From NCBI RefSeq assembly GCF_002911015.1, contig NZ_KZ626853.1, positions 1-64,000 of the forward strand: 64,000 bases of DNA, in the 5' to 3' direction. The notes under the pieces are model-generated. The model had not been told where the DNA came from. It ran no database searches and saw only the letters and a list, made by a program, of their open reading frames with translations. The DNA comes from Streptomyces populi (GTDB lineage Bacteria > Actinomycetota > Actinomycetes > Streptomycetales > Streptomycetaceae). The position numbers and the translations under genes are program-made. Shown one piece after another: positions 27,595-35,052 of this stretch (positions within the stretch are counted from its first letter, which is position 1; every line of letters starts with the position of its first letter).

Positions 27595-28066
27595 GGGTTC
27601 CTCGGGCAATGAGTTGTCCACAGGCACCGGCCTCGGACGGGACGCGCCTGGTGACACCGTTCCGGAGACACATGTAATCGAATTTGCGTTCGAGTTGACC
27701 GAGTGCCCGATCGCGGAGCCGGGTCAGGTGGGTGTCGTGGGTGAATCACGCGGAAATGGGGCATTGGGGGGTGCCGTTTCAGGTGTCGCTCCACATGAAA
27801 AGTCGAATGCGCCGGATATCCATCCCTGTCGCATCTGACTGTTCTGTCCGAATAAGCACCTTCGTTACAACTGGCCCTGGAATAAGGGGCCCTGGGGCGA
27901 GTCGCGTGAGGAGCGTCATATTCGTGACGATGCGTTGCCGTCCTCGCTTCTCGACGTGCCGGTGTTTCCAGGCGAGTTGAGATGTCCGGAAGATCCTCGT
28001 TCCACGGAGGGTGACGGTTATCTCCGCATGGATCAAGAAAGACGAGCGCACAGAAACCGCACATAG
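27595..28066. other. Intergenic stretch without recognised gene
   Basis: About 470 bases between two divergently transcribed genes, visibly lower in GC than the coding DNA. Short open frames (such as 27732-27980) have no coding-like third-position bias and no recognisable motif. Promoters for the phosphatase on the minus strand are expected near its 5' end. I see no RNA gene or repeat. Confidence 0.4.
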
Positions 28067-28096
28067 TTGTCGACGCGCTCTCATCTCGCCTACGTT
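28067..28096 (+). promoter_or_regulatory. Candidate promoter of the riboswitch-peptidase transcript
   Basis: TTGTCG at 28067-28072 and TACGTT at 28091-28096 are separated by 18 bases. Transcription would start near 28103, giving an RNA that begins just before the conserved leader. Only the fit of hexamers and spacing supports it. Confidence 0.35.
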
Positions 28097-28114
28097 CTGC
28101 CTCAATCCGGACGG

Positions 28115-28296
28115 ACGCCCAATCCTGCCGCCGCCCGGAATCCGCACACTCACCCGTACACGGCAGGAGCGGGGGACCCACAGGTTCCGTGCCTGGTCCG
28201 GTTCCCGGAACAGGCTTGGGGTACAGCCGCGCAGCAGCGCGGCCGGGCATCTCCAGCCCGCACCCGACAGCTCACCCCGCAGGCGCCGGAGAGGAA
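28115..28296 (+). ncRNA. Cyclic di-AMP riboswitch (ydaO-yuaA type leader)
   Basis: The leader of the LysM/M23 gene carries blocks I recognise from actinobacterial ydaO-yuaA riboswitches: GGGGGACCCACAGGTTCC at 28171-28188, GGCCGGGCATCTCCAGCCCG at 28241-28260, and CCCGACAGCTCACC at 28263-28276 followed by GCAGGCGCCGGAGAGGAA. Such switches bind c-di-AMP and usually turn off wall-hydrolase expression in Streptomyces, as with rpfA. The last block runs into the GGAGAGGAA ribosome site, so control could act on transcription or on ribosome access. The 5' boundary is approximate. Confidence 0.85.
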
Positions 28297-28302
28297 TTCG
28301 CC

Positions 28303-29232
28303 ATGCCCGCGAAGGGTAAGCATCGCCGTCCCAAGTCCCCTCGTTTCAGCCGCTCGATCGCCGTGGCCGGAACCGGTGGCGCCGCACTCGCGCTGCCCCT
28401 GATGGGAGCCACGGGCGCCCACGCCGCGACCCAGGCGACCGCCGTCGCGCACCACGTCGAGAAGGCCCCGGCCACCGCCCCCGCCAAGAAGGCGGCCCCG
28501 GCCACCACGACGAAGACCTACGCGGTGAGGTCCGGCGACTACCTCTCGAAGATCGCCGACGAGCAGAACGTCAGCGGCGGCTGGAAGAAGATCTACTCGG
28601 ACAACCGCTCCGCCATCGGCGAGGACCCGTCGCTGATCCACCCCGGTCTGAAGCTGTCGCTCGGCGGGAAGGCCGCCCCGGCCGCCCACTCCGCCACGCA
28701 CGCGTCCGCCAAGGCGACCACCTCGGCGAAGCCCGACCGGGCGACCACCGAGGCGAAGCCCGCTCAGGCGACCCCGGCCACCGACACGGCCGCGTCCGAC
28801 TCCGCTTCCGCCAACGGCTCTTCCGGCTACACTCTGCCGGTCGCCGCCAGCTCCGTCGGCACCGGCTACAAGGTGGCGGGCAGCATGTGGTCCAGCGGTT
28901 ACCACACGGGCGTGGACTTCGTGATCCCGACCGGCACCACGCTCAAGTCCATCGCCGCGGGCACCGTCGTCTCCGCGGGCTGGGGCGGCGCCTACGGCAA
29001 CCAGGTCGTCATCCAGCACGCCGACGGCAAGTACTCCCAGTACGCCCACATGTCGTCGCTGTCCGTCTCCGCCGGGCAGACCGTGACCGAGGGGCAGCAG
29101 ATAGGTCTCTCCGGCGCGACCGGCAACGTGACCGGACCGCACCTGCACTTCGAGATCCGCACCACGCCGGACTACGGCTCCGACGTCGACCCGGTCGCGT
29201 ACCTGCGCTCGCACGGTGTCGCGGTGGGCTGA
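28303..29232 (+). CDS. Secreted LysM - M23 peptidoglycan endopeptidase
   Basis: A 309-aa exported wall hydrolase. Residues 1-42 are a signal peptide (RRPKSPRFSRSIAV, hydrophobic core, cleavage near AHA-AT). A LysM domain follows (YAVRSGDYLSKIADEQNVSG to LIHPGLKLSL, about 69-123), then an Ala/Thr/Lys-rich linker, then a lysostaphin-like M23 domain with zinc ligands in HTGVDF and HLHFE. It cleaves peptide cross-links, probably during growth or spore germination. Its expression is likely controlled by the c-di-AMP leader directly upstream. A strong terminator follows. Confidence 0.93.
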   Translation: MPAKGKHRRPKSPRFSRSIAVAGTGGAALALPLMGATGAHAATQATAVAHHVEKAPATAPAKKAAPATTTKTYAVRSGDYLSKIADEQNVSGGWKKIYSDNRSAIGEDPSLIHPGLKLSLGGKAAPAAHSATHASAKATTSAKPDRATTEAKPAQATPATDTAASDSASANGSSGYTLPVAASSVGTGYKVAGSMWSSGYHTGVDFVIPTGTTLKSIAAGTVVSAGWGGAYGNQVVIQHADGKYSQYAHMSSLSVSAGQTVTEGQQIGLSGATGNVTGPHLHFEIRTTPDYGSDVDPVAYLRSHGVAVG

Positions 29233-29268
29233 CCCCCGCTCCTCCTGCTCCTGACGGCAGGAAGATCT

Positions 29269-29309
29269 CCGAAGGCCGGACCCCGCGATCCCCCGGGTCC
29301 GGCCTTCGG
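29269..29309 (+). terminator. Intrinsic terminator of the M23 peptidase gene
   Basis: Perfect 15-bp stem, CCGAAGGCCGGACCC at 29269-29283 and its complement at 29295-29309, with an 11-base loop, 36 bases after the stop codon. Confidence 0.88.
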
Positions 29310-29377
29310 TGGTCCCGTGGCGCGGGTTTCTGGGTGATCGCTGCCTCAACATCCCTGATGCGAGCCTTATTCCAGAG

Positions 29378-29440
29378 TTGACCAATGCTTGGCGAGTGGC
29401 TTATCTCACCGTCAGTCAACCCTTCCCTACGGTCGCGTAG
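29378..29440 (+). promoter_or_regulatory. Candidate promoter and palindrome before the SGNH hydrolase gene
   Basis: TTGACC at 29378-29383 and TATCTC at 29402-29407 (18-base spacing) look like a housekeeping promoter. Just downstream, CTACG and CGTAG (29427-29440, 4-base gap) form a small inverted repeat in the likely 5' leader, a possible operator. Confidence 0.35.
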
Positions 29441-29470
29441 CTCACATCGAAAGGTGAATCATGGCTCGAT

Positions 29471-30289
29471 GTGGCAGACGATTCGAAGAGTGACAACAGA
29501 TCAGTGATCGGGTCGTACGTGGCGGTGGGGGACAGCTTCACCGAGGGCGTCGGCGACCCTGGGCCCGACGGGGCGTTCGTCGGCTGGGCCGACCGGTTCG
29601 CCGTACTTCTCGCGGACCGCAGGCCCGAAGGCGATTTCGACTACACCAATCTCGCGGTGCGCGGCAAACTGCTCGACCAGATCGTCGAGACCCAGCTCCA
29701 GCGGGCCAAGGAACTCGGCCCGGACCTGGTCTCGTTCTGCGCCGGTGGCAACGACATCATCCGTCCCGGCACCGATCCCGACGAGGTCGCGGAGCGCTTC
29801 GAGCGCGCGGTCGCCGACCTCACCTCCGCCGTCGGCACCGTCATGGTGACCACCGGCTTCGACACCCGTGGCGTCCCCGTGCTCAAGCATCTGCGCGGCA
29901 AGATCGCCACCTACAACGGACACGTGCGGGCCATCGCGGACCGCTACGGCTGTCCCGTGCTCGACCTCTGGTCGCTGAAGACGGTCCAGGACCGCCGGGC
30001 CTGGGACGGCGACCGGTTGCACCTCTCGCCCGAGGGGCACACCCGGGTGGCGCTCCGTGCCGGACAGGTGCTCGGCCTCGAGGTCCCCGCCGACCCGGAC
30101 CAGCCCTGGCCGCCCCTCCCGCCGCGCGGCACGCTGGAGGTGCGCCGCGACAACATCCAGTGGGCGCGCGAATACCTGGTTCCGTGGATCGGACGCCGGC
30201 TGCGCGGCGAGTCCTCGGGCGATCACATCTCGGCCAAGGGCGCCCTCTCGCCGGACGACATCAAGCTGCGCATCGAGTCGGTGGCCTGA
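29471..30289 (+). CDS. SGNH/GDSL-family hydrolase
   Basis: A 272-aa cytosolic-looking esterase/lipase-like enzyme. The nucleophile block is AVGDSFTEGVGDPG (S near 22), the oxyanion Asn is in AGGNDIIRPG, and the catalytic D-H pair is in GDRLHLSPEGH. No signal peptide is seen. GTG 29471 is used as start. A 10-codon frame from ATG 29461 with a better-placed AAGGTG site overlaps the start in another frame, so translation entry is uncertain. Substrate is unknown. Confidence 0.87.
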   Translation: MADDSKSDNRSVIGSYVAVGDSFTEGVGDPGPDGAFVGWADRFAVLLADRRPEGDFDYTNLAVRGKLLDQIVETQLQRAKELGPDLVSFCAGGNDIIRPGTDPDEVAERFERAVADLTSAVGTVMVTTGFDTRGVPVLKHLRGKIATYNGHVRAIADRYGCPVLDLWSLKTVQDRRAWDGDRLHLSPEGHTRVALRAGQVLGLEVPADPDQPWPPLPPRGTLEVRRDNIQWAREYLVPWIGRRLRGESSGDHISAKGALSPDDIKLRIESVA

Positions 30290-30404
30290 GAGTGCCCTGA
30301 GGCGGGACCGGCCCGGTCGGTCGTGCTGGGAGCGCTGGTCGCTCCGGCGAGATCCGGGACGACCGTTCTTGCGGCGGTCCACGGAACCGACAGTGGACGA
30401 AGCG

Positions 30405-30438
30405 GAGCGCGGGGGCCGGACGCCGTACCCCCGCGCTC
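30405..30438. terminator. Bidirectional terminator between SGNH hydrolase and TetR genes
   Basis: Perfect 11-bp stem, GAGCGCGGGGG at 30405-30415 and CCCCCGCGCTC at 30428-30438, with a 12-base loop, placed between convergent genes. Confidence 0.75.
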
Positions 30439-30446
30439 TCGTGTCC

Positions 30447-31067
30447 CTAGCGCACCGCGGCCATCAACGCCTCGCGCTCCAGCCCCAGTTCGCGGGCGAG
30501 GGCCTCGTCCACCCACTCCTGGGTCCGCGCCCGCGAGACCGCTCCGGAGTACGCCGTCATCTGGACGGCCAGTCCGTCCAGCAGCGCCGTGAGCCTGAGG
30601 ACCGCACCCGCCGGGTCCGGGCAGCGGAACTCGTCGGCGGCCACCCCCTCCGCGATCACCTCGGTCATCGCGGCCTTCCACTGCCGGTCGAGATCACGGG
30701 TGACCTCGCGCAGCGCGGGCTCGCGCAGGGCGACCGCCCAGCCCTCGATCCACAGGCGCCAGCCCTTCGCCTGCCCCGTCGGGGCGTACCAGCGCACGGC
30801 GGCCCGAAGGCGCCGCAGCGCCGTGGTGCGGCGGCCCAGCAGCTTGCGCAGATGGGCGAGGTCGTCCTCGGCGGCGTAGGTGAACGCGGCGGCGACCAGC
30901 TTCTCCTTCGTCGAGAAGTGGTACAGCACCAGCGCGTTGCTCACGCCGAGGGCCGAGGCCACGTCGGCGATCCTCACCGCCGCCACGCCCCGCGCCTCGA
31001 TCTGTTCGACGGCGGCCCGCAGCAACTCCTCGCGCCGCTCCGCCACGCTCAACCGGACTCTCGCCAC
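30447..31067 (-). CDS. TetR/AcrR-family transcriptional regulator
   Basis: A 206-aa regulator. The helix-turn-helix is at residues 26-50 (VRIADVASALGVSNALVLYHFSTKEKLV in the full protein; core ASALGVSNALVLYHF), and the C-terminal domain resembles BetI-like ligand-binding domains. The target is unknown. Candidates are its own promoter, the NTF2-like gene next to it, or the TPP-enzyme operon at 34.6 kb, which has a TetR-like palindrome. Confidence 0.92.
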   Translation of the reverse strand: MARVRLSVAERREELLRAAVEQIEARGVAAVRIADVASALGVSNALVLYHFSTKEKLVAAAFTYAAEDDLAHLRKLLGRRTTALRRLRAAVRWYAPTGQAKGWRLWIEGWAVALREPALREVTRDLDRQWKAAMTEVIAEGVAADEFRCPDPAGAVLRLTALLDGLAVQMTAYSGAVSRARTQEWVDEALARELGLEREALMAAVR

Positions 31068-31176
31068 GCGGCAACCCTACACAGCCCTTTCGGGGGAGGC
31101 CCGGTGACGGCCGACGTCTTTCCCGGCGTCCAGGGCCCGTCCGGTCCGCCCCCGGCGAGGACGGCCCCGCCCGCCG

Positions 31177-31596
31177 TCAGTCGACGAACTGGTAGTCGGC
31201 CTTGATGCGGCCCTCCCCGTCCAGGACGAGGAACTCCAGCCCACCGCCCGTGACCCGCCCCTCCCCGGTGTGGAAGGACTCCCAGCGGAACGTGATCACG
31301 TCGTCCAGCCTGCGGGCGGACTCCCGGATCCTGAAGACGTACGTCCCGGGCGCCACGAACTCCTCGTAGGCACGCGTCACGCGCGCGTGCAGCTCGGCGT
31401 GCCCCCGGGCCTCCAGCACGGCGGTGCCGAAGCCGAGGGACACCGCCCTGTCGTGCATCTCCTGCGGGGGACGCAGGAGATGCACGCCGTCCTCGGCCCA
31501 CAGCTCCCGCACGGTCTCGCGGCGGACCGCGGGGTCGGGTTCGTTCCAGACGCCGATGTAGTGCTCGATCAGGTCCTGCGCGTCGATGGCGGACAT
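31177..31596 (-). CDS. Nuclear transport factor 2 (SnoaL-like) family protein
   Basis: A 139-aa alpha+beta cone-barrel protein. It starts with IDAQDLIEHYIGVWNEPDP, a typical SnoaL-like first helix, and has LRPP and FRWESF strands. Family members are small cyclases, isomerases or ligand-binding proteins; no catalytic residue identifies a reaction. ATG 31596 has a GAGGAGC ribosome site; a longer frame to 31680 is unsupported. Confidence 0.8.
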   Translation of the reverse strand: MSAIDAQDLIEHYIGVWNEPDPAVRRETVRELWAEDGVHLLRPPQEMHDRAVSLGFGTAVLEARGHAELHARVTRAYEEFVAPGTYVFRIRESARRLDDVITFRWESFHTGEGRVTGGGLEFLVLDGEGRIKADYQFVD

Positions 31597-31749
31597 GATG
31601 CTCCTCGTGCGGGTCGGTGCGCGCTCTCGCGCGGTTCCTGTGACGTCACCGACTCTGCTCCGGCCCGGCCCGCTCCTCAATTCCCGCCGGGGAATCGCCG
31701 TACCCCGCGCGGTTCCCCTCCCGGAGCGGACGCCCGGTGACCCCGCCCC

Positions 31750-32931
31750 TCAGCGGTACCAGCCGAACCGCTCCGCGATGACCGGCAGCCGGTCGGTGAC
31801 GATGGCGTGGGCGGCGGCCCGCGGGGTCGTCCCGTCGGCCTCCGCGCGCGCGAGCGTCCGGTCGATCAGGGCGCGCATGGAGCGCCGGGTGTGGGCGAAC
31901 GCCTCGTCCGCGTCGGCGCCGATGTCGCCGAACAGGGTCCACCACCACCAGGCGTTCGTACCGGAGTTGACCACGACGTCCGGCAGGACGGTGACCCCGC
32001 GTGCCGCGAGCAGCCGTTCCGCGTCCTCCAGGACGGGCATGTTGGCCGCCTCGACGATCCAACGGGCCTTGATCTCCCGCTGGTTCGCCGTGTCGATCGC
32101 GTACGAGACCGCGGCGGGCACCAGCACCTCCGCGTCGACGGACAGCCAGGCGTCACCGGGGAGTTCGCGGTCGGCCGGGCGCAGCACCGCGCGGTCGACC
32201 GTTCCGTACGCGTCCCGTGCCGCGAGCAGCGCCTCGACGTCGAGGCCGTCCGGGTTCACGACGGTTCCCTTGACGTCGGCGACGGCCACGATCCTGAGTC
32301 CCGCGCGCGCGAGGAAGCGCGCGGTGGCCCCGCCCATGGTGCCGAGCCCCTGCACGGAGACACGCGTTCCCGCGTACGGCGTCCCGGCCCGGTCCAGGGC
32401 GGCGAGCACCGACTCGGCGACCCCGCAGCCGCCGACCAGCTCGTCGAGGCCGATGCCGTCCACCTCGACCGCGAAGGCGTCCGCGAGCCGTTTCCGGGCC
32501 GCCGCCTCGTCGTCGAGCAGCGGGTACACGGCCTGGATGGAGGAGACGAGGCCGGCCTCCTCGGCGGCCCGGTCGACCAGGTCCTGGCTGAGCCCGAGGT
32601 CCTCGCCGGTGGTCCAGAAGGACTCGATGTAGGGACGCATGGCGCGCAGGTAGCGCACCAGCAGGCCGTACGCGTCCGGGTCCTGGGGGTCACAGTCGAT
32701 CCCGCCCTTGGCGCCGCCCAGCGGGACGTACCGGCCCTCCGGGTTGTAGTGCAGGGCTTCCTTCATGGTCATGCCGCGGGCGAGCCCGGCGACCTCCTCC
32801 AGCGTGCAGCCGGGCCGCATCCGCAGACCGCCGCTGGAGACGCCCCGTACGAGCCGGTCGACGACGAGGAACCCCGGACGGCCGGTGACGTGGTCCGTCC
32901 AGGTGAGCGTCATCAGAGGGGCGGCGGTCAT
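31750..32931 (-). CDS. Glu/Leu/Phe/Val dehydrogenase family protein
   Basis: A 393-aa NAD(P)-dependent amino-acid-dehydrogenase-like enzyme. The substrate-binding and catalytic stretch has MTMKEALHYNPEGRYVPLGG (with the conserved lysine) and GGAKGGIDCDPQD. The Rossmann motif is VSVQGLGTMGGATARFLA. Family members deaminate an amino acid to a 2-oxo acid. The start overlaps the stop of the upstream TPP-enzyme gene (ATGA), so the two are co-translated, which suggests a pathway from an amino acid via its oxo acid to an aldehyde. The specific substrate is unknown. Confidence 0.85.
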   Translation of the reverse strand: MTAAPLMTLTWTDHVTGRPGFLVVDRLVRGVSSGGLRMRPGCTLEEVAGLARGMTMKEALHYNPEGRYVPLGGAKGGIDCDPQDPDAYGLLVRYLRAMRPYIESFWTTGEDLGLSQDLVDRAAEEAGLVSSIQAVYPLLDDEAAARKRLADAFAVEVDGIGLDELVGGCGVAESVLAALDRAGTPYAGTRVSVQGLGTMGGATARFLARAGLRIVAVADVKGTVVNPDGLDVEALLAARDAYGTVDRAVLRPADRELPGDAWLSVDAEVLVPAAVSYAIDTANQREIKARWIVEAANMPVLEDAERLLAARGVTVLPDVVVNSGTNAWWWWTLFGDIGADADEAFAHTRRSMRALIDRTLARAEADGTTPRAAAHAIVTDRLPVIAERFGWYR

Positions 32932-34550
32932 GGGGTCTCCTCGGGGACGGCGATCAGGGTGGGGCCGGGGGTGCGCAGTGCCTCGGCGAGCGCGGCGCTC
33001 AGCTCGTCCGGGCCGTACGCGTGCGTGCCCTGTCCTCCGTAGGCGCGGGCCAGGGCGGGCAGGTCGACCGGAGCGAGGTCGACGGCCATGGGCGTGTCGC
33101 CCCGGGCCGCCATCTCGTCGCGGATCTCCCCGTAGCCGCCGTTGTCGAAGACCACGACGGGCAGCGGGAGGCGGAGCTGTGCCGCGGTCGCCAGTTCCTG
33201 CACGGTGAACTGGAGGCCGCCGTCCCCGCTGAGCGCCACCACCTCGCGGCCGGGGCACGCCGCCTTGGCTCCGATCGCCGCGGGCAGAGCGTAGCCGAGC
33301 GTGCCGTAGCCGGTCGGATGAAGATAGCGGCCCGCGGGTCCGAGCGGGAGGTGGGGAAGCGCCCCGTAGTAGCAGCACCGGGCGCTGTCCGAGGTGATCA
33401 CGGCGTCCTCGGGGAGGACGGAACGGATCGCCCGCAGGTACGGGATCCAGCGGGCGTCGCGCTCGGCGGTCCCGGCGTTCCGCGCGGCCCGCAGCGCTCC
33501 GGCGCGCCGGACGGGGTCCTCGCCGGGCACGCGCGCGTGCCGGGGTGTGCCGCCGGGCTCCCGTACCGCGGCGAGCAGGGCCGTCAGGGAGAGCCGCGCG
33601 TCACCGACGACGGCGACGTCCGCGGCGAGGCCCGCGTACATCTGGTCCGGGTCCAGGTCCACGCGGACCAGCGTGCCGTTCAGGGCGGGCGGCGCGGACC
33701 AGAAGTCGGACTCGGCGAGTTCGGTGCCCACGGCGAGCACGGTGTCGCAGTCCGCGAGCCAGTTCCGGACCGGGGGACTGTGCAGCGACACGCCGAGGGC
33801 CAGCGGATGGGTCTCCGGGACGATCCCCTTGCCGTTGGCCGTGGTGAGGACGGGAGCGCCCAGTTCCTCGGCGAGGGCCAAGGCCGGGGCGGCCGCGCCG
33901 CGCGCTCCGCCGCCGAGCACGAGTGCCGGACGGCGCGCCTCGAGCAGCGCCTCGGCGGCCCGCTCCAGGGCGGGGGTGGCCGGGGCGGGGGGAGCGACGG
34001 GAGGGGCGACGCGGACGGGGCCGGTCTCCTCGACGGCCTCCAGCAGATCGAGCGGGACCTCGATGTGCGCGGGCCGCGGCCGGCCGGTGCGGAAGAGGGT
34101 GAAGGCGCGTGCCACCGCCGCGTCGATCTCGGCGACCGAGGACACGCGGTGGCTGAACGCGGCCACGCCCCGCAGGGCCTCGGTCTGACTGCGCGTCTCG
34201 TGCAGCAGGCCGGTGGCGAGCCGTGGGTGGCGCAGGGGCGTGCCGGGGGAGACGACGAGCAGCGGCACGCTGTCCGAGTAGGCCTGGCCGACGGCGGCCG
34301 CCGCGTTCAGCAGGGCGGGTCCGGTCGTGGTGATCACGACACCCGGGCGTCCGGTCACGCGCGCGTAGCCGTCGGCGGCGTACCCGGCGCCCTGTTCGTG
34401 GCGCGTCAGGACGTGCCGGATGCCGTACGCGGACAGGTGGCGGTAGATCTCCAGGTTGTGCGTACCGGGGATGCCGAAGACCCGGGTCACGGCGTGTCCG
34501 GACAGCGCGCGGACGAGGGCCTCGCCGCCGGTGAGCGTCTCGCCCATCAC
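32928..34550 (-). CDS. Thiamine-diphosphate-dependent enzyme, acetolactate-synthase/2-oxo acid decarboxylase-like
   Basis: A 540-aa three-domain TPP enzyme. The N-terminal domain holds the catalytic Glu in RHEQGAGYAADGYAR (about residue 52), and the TPP motif is LSGDGGLQFTVQELATAA through VVVFDNGGYGE. It resembles 5-guanidino-2-oxopentanoate decarboxylase and other ALS-like proteins, not the biosynthetic IlvB. The partner dehydrogenase gene supports a 2-oxo acid substrate. The start codon is GTG 34550 followed by ATG 34547; the latter overlaps the stop of a possible 32-aa ORF. Confidence 0.85.
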   Translation of the reverse strand: MMGETLTGGEALVRALSGHAVTRVFGIPGTHNLEIYRHLSAYGIRHVLTRHEQGAGYAADGYARVTGRPGVVITTTGPALLNAAAAVGQAYSDSVPLLVVSPGTPLRHPRLATGLLHETRSQTEALRGVAAFSHRVSSVAEIDAAVARAFTLFRTGRPRPAHIEVPLDLLEAVEETGPVRVAPPVAPPAPATPALERAAEALLEARRPALVLGGGARGAAAPALALAEELGAPVLTTANGKGIVPETHPLALGVSLHSPPVRNWLADCDTVLAVGTELAESDFWSAPPALNGTLVRVDLDPDQMYAGLAADVAVVGDARLSLTALLAAVREPGGTPRHARVPGEDPVRRAGALRAARNAGTAERDARWIPYLRAIRSVLPEDAVITSDSARCCYYGALPHLPLGPAGRYLHPTGYGTLGYALPAAIGAKAACPGREVVALSGDGGLQFTVQELATAAQLRLPLPVVVFDNGGYGEIRDEMAARGDTPMAVDLAPVDLPALARAYGGQGTHAYGPDELSAALAEALRTPGPTLIAVPEETP

Positions 34551-34645
34551 AGGCTCCGCGTGACGGCGCGCCGCACGGTGCCCGAGACGCCCTCGGCCGG
34601 TGCCGGTGCCGGTGCCGGTGCCGGTTCGGCAGGGAGGTCGGACAC
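34547..34645 (-). CDS. Possible 32-aa ORF with Pro-Ala repeats, coupled to the TPP-enzyme gene
   Basis: GTG 34645 with a GGAGA site five bases upstream opens a 32-codon frame containing a run of Pro-Ala dipeptides encoded by tandem GGTGCC hexamers. Its TGA overlaps the ATG of the downstream enzyme gene. It may be a small coupling ORF or just an upstream leader whose repeats are a sequence accident. Confidence 0.25.
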   Translation of the reverse strand: MSDLPAEPAPAPAPAPAEGVSGTVRRAVTRSL

Positions 34646-35052
34646 GGTGTCTCCAGACGTGGACGGGCCGGTACGGCCGCCGGGCCGCCGGGACGAATAC
34701 CTGACTACTGAATCATGAGTCAGTATCGGAATGAGTGCCGGGTCATGTCAACGCACCGGATCGACCGTCGTCGGAGGCGCCGGGGCGGCCGGGTGCGACG
34801 GGCCGGACCCGGCCCGCGGGACCGGCCCGCACCCGGAGGACGGCCGTCCCGGGACGACCCGTCGGCGGTCGCCGGGGGTGCGGGGCGCGGTGGCGCCCGG
34901 AGGAGCCCGCCCGGCGCGGAAGAAGCGGGGGTGCGGCGGGGTTGAGTGGTTACGGGCCCGGGCCGCGGACGTCGTGCCGTGACCGGGCGCCCCGGTGTTG
35001 CCGGGGGCGACGACCATAATGAAAGCCTGACCGACTCCATCTGGAGGTATCC
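34551..35052. other. Divergent intergenic region between TPP-enzyme and MBL-fold genes
   Basis: About 500 bases. On the left it holds the (GGTGCC)n hexamer repeat near 34598-34626 and the palindrome at 34702-34722. Bases 34730-35030 are very GC-rich with overlapping Arg/Gly-rich open frames in several phases, none convincing. The MBL-fold gene's promoter should lie toward 35000. Confidence 0.35.
34702..34722. promoter_or_regulatory. Palindromic operator, TetR/MarR-like
   Basis: TGACT and AGTCA arms at 34702-34706 and 34718-34722, with TGA and TCA inner arms around the centre, make a 21-bp palindrome in which 8 of 10 base pairs match. It sits 57-77 bases upstream of the possible 32-aa ORF and about 150 bases upstream of the TPP-enzyme start. 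The size and symmetry fit a TetR-family operator. The TetR gene at 30447-31067 is the nearest candidate. Confidence 0.5.

Noticed and set aside
27732..27980. A small gene in the gap between the phosphatase and the riboswitch
   Set aside because: No ribosome site, no third-position GC bias, and no recognisable motif.
29461..30289. A frameshift joining the minicistron at 29461 to the SGNH hydrolase
   Set aside because: The hydrolase frame already begins with a usable GTG and all catalytic blocks are intact, so no frameshift is needed.
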